A stretch of DNA of 64,000 nt from Microlunatus speluncae (lineage in GTDB: Bacteria; Actinomycetota; Actinomycetes; Propionibacteriales; Propionibacteriaceae). This document shows, in pieces, positions 25,856 through 34,733 of this stretch. The stretch is taken from assembly GCF_009299835.1 (NCBI RefSeq), contig NZ_VKCZ01000010.1:1-64000 (forward strand), written 5' to 3'. The notes under the pieces are model-generated. The model saw only the letters and a program-made list of their open reading frames with translations. It was not told the DNA's origin and searched no databases. Every line of letters starts with the position of its first letter. Positions within the stretch are counted from its first letter, which is position 1. The translations under genes were made by a program, and so were the position numbers.

Positions 25856-27256
25856 ATGACCCCGTCCCACGTCGCCGGATCGATTCATGCCGATGCCGGC
25901 GCGCCGCAGCCTCGCTGGCTGGAGGTGCCCGAGGACGTCAACGCGTTGCTGCCCGAGTTGTGGAGCCGCGAGACGGCCAAGAACGAGCAGGGCGTGCTGA
26001 CACTCGCCGGGCTGACCGTGACCGAGATCGCCGAGCAGGTCGGCACGCCGGCCTACCTGCTCGACGAGGACGACCTGCGGGACCGGGCCAAGGCCTTCCG
26101 GACCGCGTTCGACGGCTGGGCCGTCTACTACGCCGGCAAGTCCTTCCTCTGTACGGCGGTCGCCCGCTGGGTCAGCGAGGAAGGGCTCGGCGTCGATGTC
26201 TGCACCGGCGGTGAGCTGGCCGTGGCACTGCGAGCCGGCGTCGATCCGGCCACCATCGGGTTGCACGGCAACAACAAGAGCGTGACCGAGTTGCGGTCGG
26301 CCTTGGAAGCCGGCGTGGGCCGGATCATCGTCGACTCCTTCGACGAGATCGCCCGGCTCGGTGAGCTGGCCGAGGAGCTGGACCGGACGCCCCGGGTGAT
26401 GGTCCGGGTGACCACCGGCGTCGAGGCGCACACCCACGAATACATCGCGACCGCGCACGAAGATCAGAAGTTCGGCTTCTCCATCGCCGGCGGCGCGGCG
26501 CTGCGGGCGCTGCAGGCCTGTCATGATCATCCGCGGCTCGAGTTGATCGGTATCCATTCGCACATCGGATCGCAGATCTTCGACGCGGACGGGTTCGAGG
26601 TGGCGGCGCGGCGTACCCTCCGGCTGCGGGCCGAGCTGGCCAAGATCACCGGGGTCGAGCTGCCCGAACTTGATCTTGGTGGTGGATTCGGAATCGCTTA
26701 CACCACAGCGGATTCGCCGTCCTCGCCGAAGCAGCTGGCCGACGCGATGGGGGAGATCATCCGGTCCGAGTGCGAGGCGCTCGACGCGAGCGTGCCGCAC
26801 CTGTCGATCGAGCCCGGCCGGGCGATCAGCGGCCCGACGACGTTCGCCCTCTACCGGGTCGGCACGGTGAAGCCGGTCGAGCTCGACGGCGGCCACACCC
26901 GGCTCTACGTCTCGGTCGACGGCGGGATGAGCGACAACATCAGGACCGCGCTGTACGGCGCCGACTACTCGGCCACGCTGGCATCGCGGCGGTCCGACGC
27001 CGATCCGGTGCTGGCCCGAGTGGTCGGGGTGCACTGCGAGGGCGGCGACATCCTGGTCCGGGACGAGTTCCTGCCGGGCGACGTCGCGCCCGGCGATCTG
27101 ATCGCGGTCCCGGCGGCCGGTGCGTACAGCCGGTCGATGGCCAGCAACTACAACCACGTCCCGCGGCCGCCGGTGGTCGCGGTCCGGGACGGGCAACTGA
27201 CCACGGTGGTGCGGCGGGAGACTATCGAGGACCTGCTGCGACTCGACGTCGGGTGA
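25856..27256 (+). CDS. lysA: Diaminopimelate decarboxylase
   Basis: PLP enzyme making L-lysine from meso-diaminopimelate. 466 residues from ATG 25856, which has GGAG upstream; the longer open frame would overlap the tRNA gene. PLP-lysine motif VYYAGKSFLC (about 90-99), GGELAVAL, HSHIGSQIF (about 237-245), EPGRAISGP, and YVSVDGGMSDNIRTALYGA all match actinobacterial LysA. In many Actinobacteria argS lies just upstream; here a tRNA-Arg gene does instead. Followed by hom-thrC-thrB, so both aspartate-family branches are clustered. Confidence 0.97.
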   Translation: MTPSHVAGSIHADAGAPQPRWLEVPEDVNALLPELWSRETAKNEQGVLTLAGLTVTEIAEQVGTPAYLLDEDDLRDRAKAFRTAFDGWAVYYAGKSFLCTAVARWVSEEGLGVDVCTGGELAVALRAGVDPATIGLHGNNKSVTELRSALEAGVGRIIVDSFDEIARLGELAEELDRTPRVMVRVTTGVEAHTHEYIATAHEDQKFGFSIAGGAALRALQACHDHPRLELIGIHSHIGSQIFDADGFEVAARRTLRLRAELAKITGVELPELDLGGGFGIAYTTADSPSSPKQLADAMGEIIRSECEALDASVPHLSIEPGRAISGPTTFALYRVGTVKPVELDGGHTRLYVSVDGGMSDNIRTALYGADYSATLASRRSDADPVLARVVGVHCEGGDILVRDEFLPGDVAPGDLIAVPAAGAYSRSMASNYNHVPRPPVVAVRDGQLTTVVRRETIEDLLRLDVG

Positions 27257-27375
27257 CGATCCCGGCGGTGCGGTAGGTCAGAGTGCAATAGGACAGAATG
27301 AACGGCCGGCAGGATCGGCCGGCCGAGTCGGATCGGCGCCGTCCGAGGAGCCCACCAGAAATCATGAGGTCAGCA

Positions 27376-28731
27376 ATGAGCACAGCCCAACCGGTAGCCG
27401 GGGTCGCCGCGGAGCGCACCCACCTGGCCTCCGCCGAGACCCCGCTGCGGGTGGCGGTCCTGGGTTGCGGCACCGTCGGCACCGAGGTGGTACGGCTGCT
27501 CACCGACTCGGCCGATGACCTGCGGGCCCGGATCGGCCGGCCGCTGCAGGTCGCCGGCATCGCCGTCCGGCGGCCCGGCCGGAACCGTCCCGGCATCGAT
27601 CCGGACCTGCTGACCACCGATCCGCAGGCCTTGGTCGGCTCCGGCGACATCGACCTGGTGATCGAGGTGATCGGCGGCATTGAGCCGGCTCGCTCGCTGA
27701 TCCTGACCGCGATGGAGAACGGTGCCTCGGTCGTCACCGCCAACAAGGCGCTGCTGGCCCAGGACGGCGCGACGCTGTTCGCCGCCGCCGAGCAGGCCGG
27801 AGTGGATCTCTATTTCGAGGCCGCGGTCGCCGGCGCGATCCCGATCATCCGCCCGCTGCGGGAATCCCTGGTCGGCGACGAGATCACCGCCGTGATCGGC
27901 ATCGTCAACGGCACCACGAACTTCATCCTGGACAAGATGGACACCACCGGCGCCGGGTTCGCCGAAACCCTGACCGAGGCGCAGGATCTCGGCTACGCCG
28001 AGCCGGATCCGACGGCCGACATCGAGGGCTTCGACGCCGCCGCCAAGGCCGCGATCCTGTCCAGTCTGGCCTTCCACACCCGGGTCACCAGCGCCGACGT
28101 CTACCGCGAGGGGATCACCGAGGTCAGCTCCACCGACATCGCCTCGGCCAAGGCGATGGGCTGCGTGGTCAAGGCGGTCGCGATCTGTCAGCTGACCGCG
28201 CCCGGGCCGAACGGCGAGCAAGCGGTCTCGGTCCGCACCCACCCGGCGATGATCCCGCGCAACCACCCGCTGGCCTCGGTCGGCGGCGCGTACAACGCGG
28301 TGTTCGTCGAGTCGAAATCGGCCGGCCGGCTGATGTTCTACGGGCCGGGCGCCGGTGGGGCGCCGACCGCGAGCGCCGTCCTCGGCGACCTGGTGACAGT
28401 GGCCCGGAACCGGCTCCGCGGCGCCTCCGGGCCGGGGGAGTCGAGCTATGCGGCGCGGCCGATCTCGTCGATCGACACCGTCGTCACCCGCTACCACCTG
28501 TCGCTCGAGGTGACCGAGGCGCCGGGCGTGCTGGCCACGATCGCGCACTGCTTCGCCGAGCACAGCGTCTCGATCCAGACCGTACGGCAGCAGGGCCGGG
28601 ACGCGAACGCCCAACTGGTGATCGTCACCCACCCCGCCCCGGATGCGGCGCTGAGCGCCACCGTGGAATCGTTGCGGGAGTTGGACGTCGTGTGTGAGGT
28701 GACCAGCGTGATGAGAGTTGAGGGTGAATGA
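27376..28731 (+). CDS. hom: Homoserine dehydrogenase
   Basis: NAD(P)-dependent reduction of aspartate semialdehyde to homoserine. 451 residues. Rossmann motif [11 protein letters not shown] (about 27-37), [10 protein letters not shown] (about 117-126), catalytic-domain [11 protein letters not shown] and a C-terminal ACT domain (about 365-450) expected to sense threonine. Start ATG 27376 has GAGGT five bases before it; an in-frame ATG at 27298 would add an unusual Arg-rich leader. An 8-bp stem (27303-27325) lies between lysA and hom. Overlaps thrC by four bases. Confidence 0.96.
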   Translation: MSTAQPVAGVAAERTHLASAETPLRVAVLGCGTVGTEVVRLLTDSADDLRARIGRPLQVAGIAVRRPGRNRPGIDPDLLTTDPQALVGSGDIDLVIEVIGGIEPARSLILTAMENGASVVTANKALLAQDGATLFAAAEQAGVDLYFEAAVAGAIPIIRPLRESLVGDEITAVIGIVNGTTNFILDKMDTTGAGFAETLTEAQDLGYAEPDPTADIEGFDAAAKAAILSSLAFHTRVTSADVYREGITEVSSTDIASAKAMGCVVKAVAICQLTAPGPNGEQAVSVRTHPAMIPRNHPLASVGGAYNAVFVESKSAGRLMFYGPGAGGAPTASAVLGDLVTVARNRLRGASGPGESSYAARPISSIDTVVTRYHLSLEVTEAPGVLATIAHCFAEHSVSIQTVRQQGRDANAQLVIVTHPAPDAALSATVESLRELDVVCEVTSVMRVEGE

Positions 28732-29837
28732 CCGTGCTTGCTGATGCGGCCGACGCCGCCGGGTTCCTCGGCGCCGGGTCCACCGGGTCGGGCATCATCG
28801 CCCGCTACGGCGACTGGCTGCCGGTGGCGAAGGACGCGCGGGTGATCACCCTGGGTGAGGGCAACACGCCGTTGGTGCCCGCCGACACCCTGTCCGACCG
28901 GCTGGGCTGCCGGGTCTGGCTCAAGGTCGAGGGCGCCAACCCGACCGGATCGTTCAAGGACCGCGGGATGACCGTCGCGGTGACCGTCGCCGCGCACGAG
29001 GGCGCCACGGCGGTGGTCTGCGCCTCGACCGGCAACACCTCGGCCTCGGCGGCGGCCTACGCCGCGCGGGGCGGGCTGCTGCCGATCGTGCTGCTGCCGG
29101 CCGGCCGGATCGCCGCCGGCAAGCTGGCCCAGGCGGTGGTGCACGGCGCCCGCGTGGTCCAGGTCGAGGGCAACTTCGACACCTGCCTGGAGCTGGCCCG
29201 CAAGCTCGCCGACGACTATCCGGTGTCGCTGGTCAACTCGGTCAACCGGATCCGGCTCGAGGGCCAGAAGACGGCCGCGTTCGAGGTCGTCGACACGCTC
29301 GGCGACGCGCCGGACGTGCACGTGATGCCGGTCGGCAACGGCGGCAACCTGCCGGCCTACTGGCGCGGCTACGTGCAGTACGCCGACGCCGGCAAGACCA
29401 CCCGCCGGCCGCGGATGTGGGGCTTCCAGGCCGCCGGCGCGGCACCGCTGGTGCTCGGCCACCCGGTGCTCAACCCGGAGACCAAGGCCACCGCGATCCG
29501 GGTCGGCAACCCGGCCTCGACCGCGCTGGCGCTGGCCGCGCGGGAGGAGTCCGGCGGCCTGTTCGAGGCGGTGCCGGACGAGCAGATCCTTGCTGCACAA
29601 CAGTTCCTGGCCGCCAAGGAGGGCGTCTTCGTCGAGCCCGCGTCGGCCGTCGGCGTGGCCGGACTGCTGGCCAAGGCCGAGCGGAAAGAACTTGATCATG
29701 ATCTCCGGATCGTGATCACGGTGACCGGGCACGGGCTGAAGGACATCGACACCGCACTGTCCGGGCACGACGTCGGCGGCGGCCCGGTGGTCCCGGCCGA
29801 GCTGACCGCGATCGCCGACGTCTGCGGGCTGAGCTGA
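28728..29837 (+). CDS. thrC: Threonine synthase
   Basis: PLP enzyme converting O-phosphohomoserine to threonine. 369 residues. PLP-lysine segment [11 protein letters not shown] (about 65-75) and the Ser/Thr-rich [19 protein letters not shown] segment (about 97-115) are diagnostic of the shorter bacterial ThrC class; VMPVGNGGN binds the cofactor phosphate. Coupled to hom through ATGA and separated from thrB by eleven bases. Confidence 0.96.
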   Translation: MTVLADAADAAGFLGAGSTGSGIIARYGDWLPVAKDARVITLGEGNTPLVPADTLSDRLGCRVWLKVEGANPTGSFKDRGMTVAVTVAAHEGATAVVCASTGNTSASAAAYAARGGLLPIVLLPAGRIAAGKLAQAVVHGARVVQVEGNFDTCLELARKLADDYPVSLVNSVNRIRLEGQKTAAFEVVDTLGDAPDVHVMPVGNGGNLPAYWRGYVQYADAGKTTRRPRMWGFQAAGAAPLVLGHPVLNPETKATAIRVGNPASTALALAAREESGGLFEAVPDEQILAAQQFLAAKEGVFVEPASAVGVAGLLAKAERKELDHDLRIVITVTGHGLKDIDTALSGHDVGGGPVVPAELTAIADVCGLS

Positions 29838-29848
29838 GGCCGGAAGCC

Positions 29849-30763
29849 GTGCCGGCCGGCGAGCTGATCGGCCGGACCGTCACCGTCTCCGCACCGGCGA
29901 CGAGTGCCAACCTCGGTCCCGGCTTCGATCATCTCGGGCTGGCTTACGAACTGCGGCAGCAGGCCACCCTGCGGGTGATCGACTCCGCCTCGGTCGCCGA
30001 GGTGACCGGCGAGGGCGCGGACACCGTGCCGCGGGACGGATCGCATCTGATCATTCGTTCGGCGCTGGCCGCGCTGGCCGACCTCGGGCTGACGGTGCCG
30101 GGGCTCGCCCTGACCGCCGACAACGTGATTCCCCACGGCCGTGGCCTCGGCTCTTCGGCGGCCGCGATCGTCGCCGGGATCATGGCCGCCGCCGCGCTGG
30201 CCGGAGTCGAGGCGGAACCGGCCCGGGTGCTCCGCCGGGCGGTCGAGATCGAGGGCCACGCCGACAACGTCGCCGCCGCCCTGCACGGGGGATTGGTGAT
30301 CGCCTATCCCGAATCCGCGGGCACCGGCGACCCGGGGTTCGGGGTGGCCCGGGTCGGCGTGCATCCGGAGGTGGGCGCCGTCGTGTATCTGCCGGACACG
30401 CCCGTGTCGACCGCCGAGGCTCGTGGCCTGCTGCCGGCGACCGTTCCGCACGGTGATGCCGCGGCCAACGCGGGCCGGGCCGCGCTGCTGGTCGAGGCGC
30501 TGTCCCGATCGCCGGAACTGCTGCTCGCCGGGACCGCCGACCGGCTCCATCAAAGCTATCGCCGAGTGGCCATGCCGGCCTCCTACGATCTGCTGGAATC
30601 CCTGCGAGACAAGGGATTCGCGGCGGTGATCAGTGGCGCCGGGCCGTCCGTGCTGGTGCTCGGCCGGGTCGCCGAGCTGGCCGCTCTGCCGGATCGGTCC
30701 GGGTTCCGGCGACTGGCCCTGCGGATCGGCACCGGAGCACGGGTCGAGCCGGGACCGCGCTGA
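29849..30763 (+). CDS. thrB: Homoserine kinase
   Basis: GHMP kinase phosphorylating homoserine. 304 residues. N-terminal VSAPATSANLGPGFDHLGL and the ATP-binding NVIPHGRGLGSSAAAIVAG (about 92-110) are the GHMP motifs; the C-terminal AVISGAGPSVLVL (about 259-271) is the third. Starts with GTG. Completes the hom-thrC-thrB operon; no clear terminator follows before the rho leader. Confidence 0.96.
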   Translation: MPAGELIGRTVTVSAPATSANLGPGFDHLGLAYELRQQATLRVIDSASVAEVTGEGADTVPRDGSHLIIRSALAALADLGLTVPGLALTADNVIPHGRGLGSSAAAIVAGIMAAAALAGVEAEPARVLRRAVEIEGHADNVAAALHGGLVIAYPESAGTGDPGFGVARVGVHPEVGAVVYLPDTPVSTAEARGLLPATVPHGDAAANAGRAALLVEALSRSPELLLAGTADRLHQSYRRVAMPASYDLLESLRDKGFAAVISGAGPSVLVLGRVAELAALPDRSGFRRLALRIGTGARVEPGPR

Positions 30764-31113
30764 CGCGAGACGAGCCGGATCGCCGTGGTGTGACGTACAC
30801 GACGTTCGGCGTGGTTCGGCGGAAAGTGACAGATTCCACCGGGTAAGTGCTAGCCTGAAGGTACCGACGGTGAAGAGAGCACGCGGTTTGGCTTGCGGGT
30901 TTCTTCCCCGATAGCGCCCCCGGGTCGGGCGCAAGGTAATCACCTTGAGGTCGACGTTTTCGACCTGATTGCCGACCAAAGACCCAGTTAACAAAGCCCG
31001 CGTCCACGGCCTGTCATAGGCGGTGAGCGGAGGGCTATCAAGAAACGTTCCTCTCCAGGTGCATCCTGCGGAGGCACATGTGGGTGGCGAACACCCGTTC
31101 CGAAAGGAATCAC
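30764..31113 (+). promoter_or_regulatory. rho promoter and long structured 5' leader
   Basis: Gene-free stretch of 350 bp. A candidate -10 TAGCCT (30851-30856) lies 19 bases after GTGACA (30826-30831). From there about 250 bases of untranslated leader would precede rho. Two stable hairpins are visible: GCGCCC / GGGCGC (30914-30932) and AGGTCGA / TCGACCT (30948-30966). Rho autoregulation through its leader is known in E. coli; a similar role here is inference. Confidence 0.5.
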
Positions 31114-33096
31114 GTGACAGATACTGCCGAAGTGACGAGCGCGCCCGACACGGGCGAGGCTCCTCGCAAGCGCAAGGGATCCGGTCTGGAGGCGATGGTC
31201 CTCCCGGAGCTGAAGCAGCTTGCTGGATCACTCGGAATCAAGGGCCTCGGCGCGATGCGCAAGGGCCAGTTGATCGACGCGATCAAGGCCGCCCAGACGG
31301 GCCCGGCCGGCGCGACCCAGGCCCGGGCGGAGCAGCCGCGGACCTCCGGCCGTCGCGAGAACCGGGCCGATGCGGTGCGCACCGATTCGGTGCGGGCCGA
31401 TGCCGGTCGGGCGCCGGAACGTCCGGCCGAGTCGGCCCAGCCGACGCTCGACGCGGCCGTCGAGGCCCCCAGCAGCAACGGCACCCGCGCCGCGGAAGCC
31501 GCGGACCGGCCGGCCGTCGATCCCGAGGTCCAGGCCCGGGTGCAGCAGGAGATCAAGGCCCAGGTCGAGCGCCGGGCCCAGCGTGACGGCTCCGATGAGC
31601 GGGACGGTGGCGAATCCACCGACCGCCGCGACGGATCCGAACGACGCAATGGCTCCGAGCGCCGGGACGCGTCCGCGCGACGCGACGGCGAGTCGGAATC
31701 CCGGCAGCGCGGCTCCGACGGCGACAACGACCGCTCCGACGGTGACGAGGGTCGCCGCGGCCGGCGTCAGAACAACAACAACAACCAGCAGCAGCAGCGC
31801 GGCAACGACTTCGACGACGAGAACGGCGGCCGGCGCGGTCGCCGCCGGCGCAGCCGGGATCGTCAGGGCCGGCGTCGCACCGGCCAGCTCGGGACGGAGC
31901 GGTTCGACGAGCCGGTCGTGTCCGAGGACGACGTCCTGGTCGAGGCCAAGGGCATCCTCGACGTGCTCGACAACTATGCCTTCGTCCGGACCACGGGCTA
32001 CCTGCCCGGGCCCGACGACGCCTACGTCTCGCTCTCCATGGTGAAGCGCTTCGGGCTGCGTAAGGGCGACATCATCACCGGCGAGATCCGTACCCCGAAG
32101 GATGGGGAGCGGAAGGAGAAGTTCAACCCGCTGGTGAAGCTGTCCACGGTCAACGGCGCTGATCCGGAGGAGTCGAAGAACCGGGTCGAGTTCAGCAAGC
32201 TGACCCCGCTCTATCCGCAGGACCGACTGCGGCTGGAGACCACCGGGACGAAGCTGAGCACCCGGTTGATCGACATCGTCTCGCCGATCGGCAAGGGCCA
32301 GCGTGGCTTGATCGTCTCGCCGCCCAAGGCCGGCAAGACCTTGATCATGCAGGCCATCGCCAACGCGATCTCCACCAACAACCCGGAAGTGCACCTGATG
32401 GTGGTGCTGGTGGACGAGCGTCCGGAGGAGGTCACCGACTTCGAGCGGACCGTTCAGGGTGAGGTGATCTCGTCCACGTTCGACCGGCCGGCCGATGATC
32501 ACACCACCGTCGCGGAGCTCGCGGTCGAGCGGGCCAAGCGGTTGGTCGAGCTCGGCAAGGACGTGGTGATCCTGCTGGACGGCATCACCCGCCTGGGCCG
32601 CGCCTACAACACCGCGGCGCCGGCCTCCGGACGCATCCTGTCCGGTGGTATCGACTCCAACGCGCTCTACCCGCCGAAGCGGTTCTTCGGTGCCGCCCGC
32701 AACATCGAGAACGGCGGCTCGCTGACCATCCTCGCCACGGCCCTGATCGAGACCGGGTCGAAGATGGACGAGGTGATCTTCGAGGAGTTCAAGGGCACCG
32801 GCAACATGGAGCTCCGGCTGCGCCGGGAGTTCGCCGACAAGCGGATCTTCCCCGCGATCGACGTCGACGCCTCCAGCACCCGTCGCGAAGAGTTGCTGAT
32901 GAGCAAGGAGGAGCTGAACGTGATCTGGCGGCTCCGCCGAGCCCTGTCCGGCCTGGAAGGTGTGCAGGGTCTGGAGACGCTGCTCGACCGGATGCGCAAG
33001 ACGGCGAGCAACCAGGAGTTCCTGGTCGCGATCACCCGGACCGTGCCCGGCGCCGGCGGCCGCAACGCCGTCACCGCCGGTTCGGACGACGACTGA
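31114..33096 (+). CDS. rho: Transcription termination factor Rho
   Basis: Hexameric RNA helicase ending transcription. 660 residues from GTG 31114 (AAAGGAA upstream), far longer than E. coli Rho (419) because of an N-terminal insert. Order: Rho N-terminal helical domain (about 15-55, LEAMVLPELKQLAGSLGI), a charged and disordered insert (about 60-260) with RRDG/SER repeats and an Asn/Gln run (NNNNNQQQQ, about 221-229), the RNA-binding cold-shock-like domain, then the RecA-type ATPase with Walker A PPKAGKT near 405, the Walker-B-like DVVILLDGITRL and the conserved R-loop region. The insert is usual in Actinobacteria; its sequence is variable. Confidence 0.97.
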   Translation: MTDTAEVTSAPDTGEAPRKRKGSGLEAMVLPELKQLAGSLGIKGLGAMRKGQLIDAIKAAQTGPAGATQARAEQPRTSGRRENRADAVRTDSVRADAGRAPERPAESAQPTLDAAVEAPSSNGTRAAEAADRPAVDPEVQARVQQEIKAQVERRAQRDGSDERDGGESTDRRDGSERRNGSERRDASARRDGESESRQRGSDGDNDRSDGDEGRRGRRQNNNNNQQQQRGNDFDDENGGRRGRRRRSRDRQGRRRTGQLGTERFDEPVVSEDDVLVEAKGILDVLDNYAFVRTTGYLPGPDDAYVSLSMVKRFGLRKGDIITGEIRTPKDGERKEKFNPLVKLSTVNGADPEESKNRVEFSKLTPLYPQDRLRLETTGTKLSTRLIDIVSPIGKGQRGLIVSPPKAGKTLIMQAIANAISTNNPEVHLMVVLVDERPEEVTDFERTVQGEVISSTFDRPADDHTTVAELAVERAKRLVELGKDVVILLDGITRLGRAYNTAAPASGRILSGGIDSNALYPPKRFFGAARNIENGGSLTILATALIETGSKMDEVIFEEFKGTGNMELRLRREFADKRIFPAIDVDASSTRREELLMSKEELNVIWRLRRALSGLEGVQGLETLLDRMRKTASNQEFLVAITRTVPGAGGRNAVTAGSDDD

Positions 33097-33128
33097 TCCG
33101 TCAGGCTCCAACCAAGCAAGCGAAAACG

Positions 33129-33161
33129 ACTCGATCCCCGGCCGTGGGCCGGGGATCGAGT
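33129..33161. terminator. Bidirectional terminator after rho
   Basis: Perfect 15-bp arms (ACTCGATCCCCGGCC / GGCCGGGGATCGAGT) with a three-base loop. T-rich on both exits (GCGTTTCTC on +, CGTTTTCG on -), so it can stop both rho and the convergent small gene at 33181-33381. Confidence 0.85.
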
Positions 33162-33180
33162 GCGTTTCTCAGGTGTTCGG

Positions 33181-33381
33181 TCAGGCGCTCTTCGCGCTCA
33201 GCCGCAGCCGAGCGAGCGGCCGGGGCCGGCGCCGACGGGTCGCCCGGCGACCTTCCAGCGACTGGAGCAGCAGCTGCTCCTCACTGGGGCGACCGAACCG
33301 GCCGAGACCCGGTCGCGTGACCGTGACCGAGCCGGGGGTCCAGAGCGCGACGTCTCGCGGATCGTACTGGGACAAACTCAT
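33181..33381 (-). CDS. Small basic protein of unknown function, paralogue A
   Basis: 66 residues, not recognised. Clearly related to the 67-residue protein encoded at 33687-33890, about 40% identical by hand alignment: both have DPR[DE]xA[LI]WxPGS followed by [TS]RP (about 7-24), then an EQLL-containing Leu-rich helix and a four-Arg run, and a C-terminal L(x)RL(x)L. Start ATG has a strong ribosome-binding site (GAAGGGAGGG). No signal peptide or membrane segment; the basic tail suggests nucleic-acid or membrane-surface contact, but that is a guess. It faces rho and shares its terminator. Confidence 0.7.
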   Translation of the reverse strand: MSLSQYDPRDVALWTPGSVTVTRPGLGRFGRPSEEQLLLQSLEGRRATRRRRPRPLARLRLSAKSA

Positions 33382-33686
33382 CGTGATTCCCTCCCTTCGA
33401 GGGGTCTAGGCATGGCGGTCCGGACCGGTGCCTGAGGGCAGAGCCGCAGGGCGGCGCTCCCGGACAGGCTGGTCCGGTCACAGCAATGTGATCTTGGGTG
33501 GTGGGCCCCGCTCGCTCGCCCGGCCTTAACCGGCGATCGTCTCGGGCCGACGACGGTTGAGTCCCGTCGCCCGGTCGGACCTCGGTCCGACTCCAATCTG
33601 GCCAACGAAGGAACCGCAGCGACTATTCCGGCCGGCCGCGGAAATTTTCTGCTTCCGTCGGCCGGGGTCGATCCGGGGTGCGATCG
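33382..33686. other. Gene-free spacer between the two small paralogues
   Basis: 305 bp without a credible gene. On the minus strand it carries the end of the transcript of the 33687-33890 gene and the leader of the 33181-33381 gene. A hairpin with CCGGCCG-CGGAA / TTCCG-TCGGCCGG arms (about 33632-33666, one bulge) is a possible terminator just after the upstream paralogue. The sequences before both paralogues share CCTCGAA(A/G)GGAGG. Confidence 0.5.
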
Positions 33687-33890
33687 TCACGCGTTCCGGG
33701 TGATCAGCTTGAGCCGGCCGAGGATGCCGGTCCGGCGCCGGCGCTTCCGCCGGACCTCCTCCAGGGTGTGCAGGATGAGCAGCTGTTCGGCCGCGAAGCC
33801 GACCGGGTGACCCGACTCGGGGCGCGAGATCACCATCGATCCGGGGATCCAGATCGCAGCTTCGCGGGGGTCGTTGTCGTACCTGTTCAT
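33687..33890 (-). CDS. Small basic protein of unknown function, paralogue B
   Basis: 67 residues, not recognised. Shares the DPREAAIWIPGS...SRP block (about 7-24), EQLL helix and RRKRRRR run with the product of 33181-33381, so the pair arose by duplication. Start ATG follows AAAGGAGGACGAC, one of the best ribosome-binding sites in the window. Differences between the copies are spread along the protein while the motif residues are kept, which argues for both being functional. Their position inside the otherwise conserved rho-rpmE junction, on the opposite strand, is unusual. Confidence 0.7.
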   Translation of the reverse strand: MNRYDNDPREAAIWIPGSMVISRPESGHPVGFAAEQLLILHTLEEVRRKRRRRTGILGRLKLITRNA

Positions 33891-34076
33891 GTCGTCCTCC
33901 TTTCGAGGGCAGGTCTGTCGCGGCCCTGCGTTGTGGGCAGGGCAGAGTGAGGTGGTGCGGGATCGGGGTGGCGCCGGCGAGCGCGCGCGAGGTCCGCAGA
34001 CCGGGGGATGGTGATCGAGCCGGATCAGCGAAGGTGGATCGCGACCCCGCGGTGGGCTGTCAGCAGCCCGGCGGAA

Positions 34077-34184
34077 TCAACAGCCGGATCCGGCGGAGGC
34101 ACCCGCGGCAGCGCCGGGATGAACCGGCGCGGGGCAGCCGGGAACGGCCGACCAGCGAGTCGATGGAAGGTCCTTGATCGACAT
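34077..34184 (-). CDS. Doubtful 35-residue ORF, possible degenerate third paralogue
   Basis: ATG at 34184 with AAGGAGG twelve bases upstream on the minus strand. The product begins MSIKDLPSTRWSAVPG, which vaguely recalls the W...PG block of the two paralogues downstream, and ends in GSGC. Spacing is long and similarity weak, so this may be chance; recorded because of the strong ribosome-binding site. The remainder of 33891-34429 holds no other gene. Confidence 0.2.
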   Translation of the reverse strand: MSIKDLPSTRWSAVPGCPAPVHPGAAAGASAGSGC

Positions 34185-34324
34185 GGGTTGGGTGCACCTC
34201 CTTCTTGCAACGGGTGCGAGTCTAGGGAAGGGCACCGACCGGCCGCCAGTGAATTAGTGTCGGAGTGATTCCACGAAAGTTGACCGCGGGAATATCCCGG
34301 TGGTCGGGCGCCTTGAAGGGGCGT

Positions 34325-34360
34325 ACCAAATTTGGTCGGCCGTATGAGTTGCGGCAGACT
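34325..34360 (+). promoter_or_regulatory. Palindrome and candidate promoter of rpmE
   Basis: Perfect palindrome ACCAAATTTGGT (34325-34336). TTGGTC (34332-34337), 17 bases, then CAGACT (34355-34360) could be the rpmE promoter, giving a leader of about 65 bases. The palindrome would overlap the -35. Confidence 0.35.
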
Positions 34361-34429
34361 TGCCCGGTGGTGCCGGTTCACGCCCAGATTTCGCGTGGCG
34401 ACCCGGTGCCCGCGAATCCGAGGAGAGAC

Positions 34430-34642
34430 ATGAAGGCTGACATTCACCCCGCCTACGGCGAGACCCAGGTCACCTGTACCTGCGGCAATACGTTCACCAC
34501 CCGAAGCACCGCGCCGGAAGGCGTGCTGCGCGCCGAGGTCTGCTCGGCCTGCCACCCGTTCTACACGGGCAAGCAGAAGATCCTCGACACCGGTGGCCGC
34601 GTGGCCCGGTTCGAGAAGCGGTACGCCAAGAAGTCCAAGTAG
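34430..34642 (+). CDS. rpmE: 50S ribosomal protein L31 (zinc-binding, C+ type)
   Basis: 70 residues. Zinc ligands Cys16, Cys18, Cys38 and Cys41 (CTCGNTF ... [12 protein letters not shown]) are all present, so this is the zinc-containing form rather than the zinc-independent paralogue. Start ATG 34430 follows GAGGAGAGAC; the longer open frame upstream is not coding. Sits between rho and prfA as in many Actinobacteria. Confidence 0.97.
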   Translation: MKADIHPAYGETQVTCTCGNTFTTRSTAPEGVLRAEVCSACHPFYTGKQKILDTGGRVARFEKRYAKKSK

Positions 34643-34649
34643 CGACAGC

Positions 34650-34692
34650 CGGGCGCCGGGAGGCGGGGGAGATCCCCGCTTTCCGGCGCCCG
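34650..34692 (+). terminator. Hairpin terminator between rpmE and prfA
   Basis: CGGGCGCCGG / CCGGCGCCCG outer stem continued by GCGGGG / CCCCGC around a GAGAT loop, followed by TTGTCTGTC. Starts eight bases after the rpmE stop. Confidence 0.7.
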
Positions 34693-34733
34693 TTGTCTGT
34701 CCGCCCGCCGTCGTCTCGCAGAAGGTGCCCGTG

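Noticed and set aside
27257..27375. Threonine or lysine riboswitch/attenuator with leader peptide before hom
   Set aside because: The gap is only 119 bases; an 8-bp stem is present but no Thr/Ile-rich leader peptide and no lysine-riboswitch core.
29941..30267. Programmed frameshift or second gene inside thrB
   Set aside because: The frames are shadows; thrB reads through with all GHMP motifs in one frame.
34025..34555. 176-codon minus-strand frame overlapping rpmE
   Set aside because: Antisense to the certain L31 gene over its end; no ribosome-binding site at its start.
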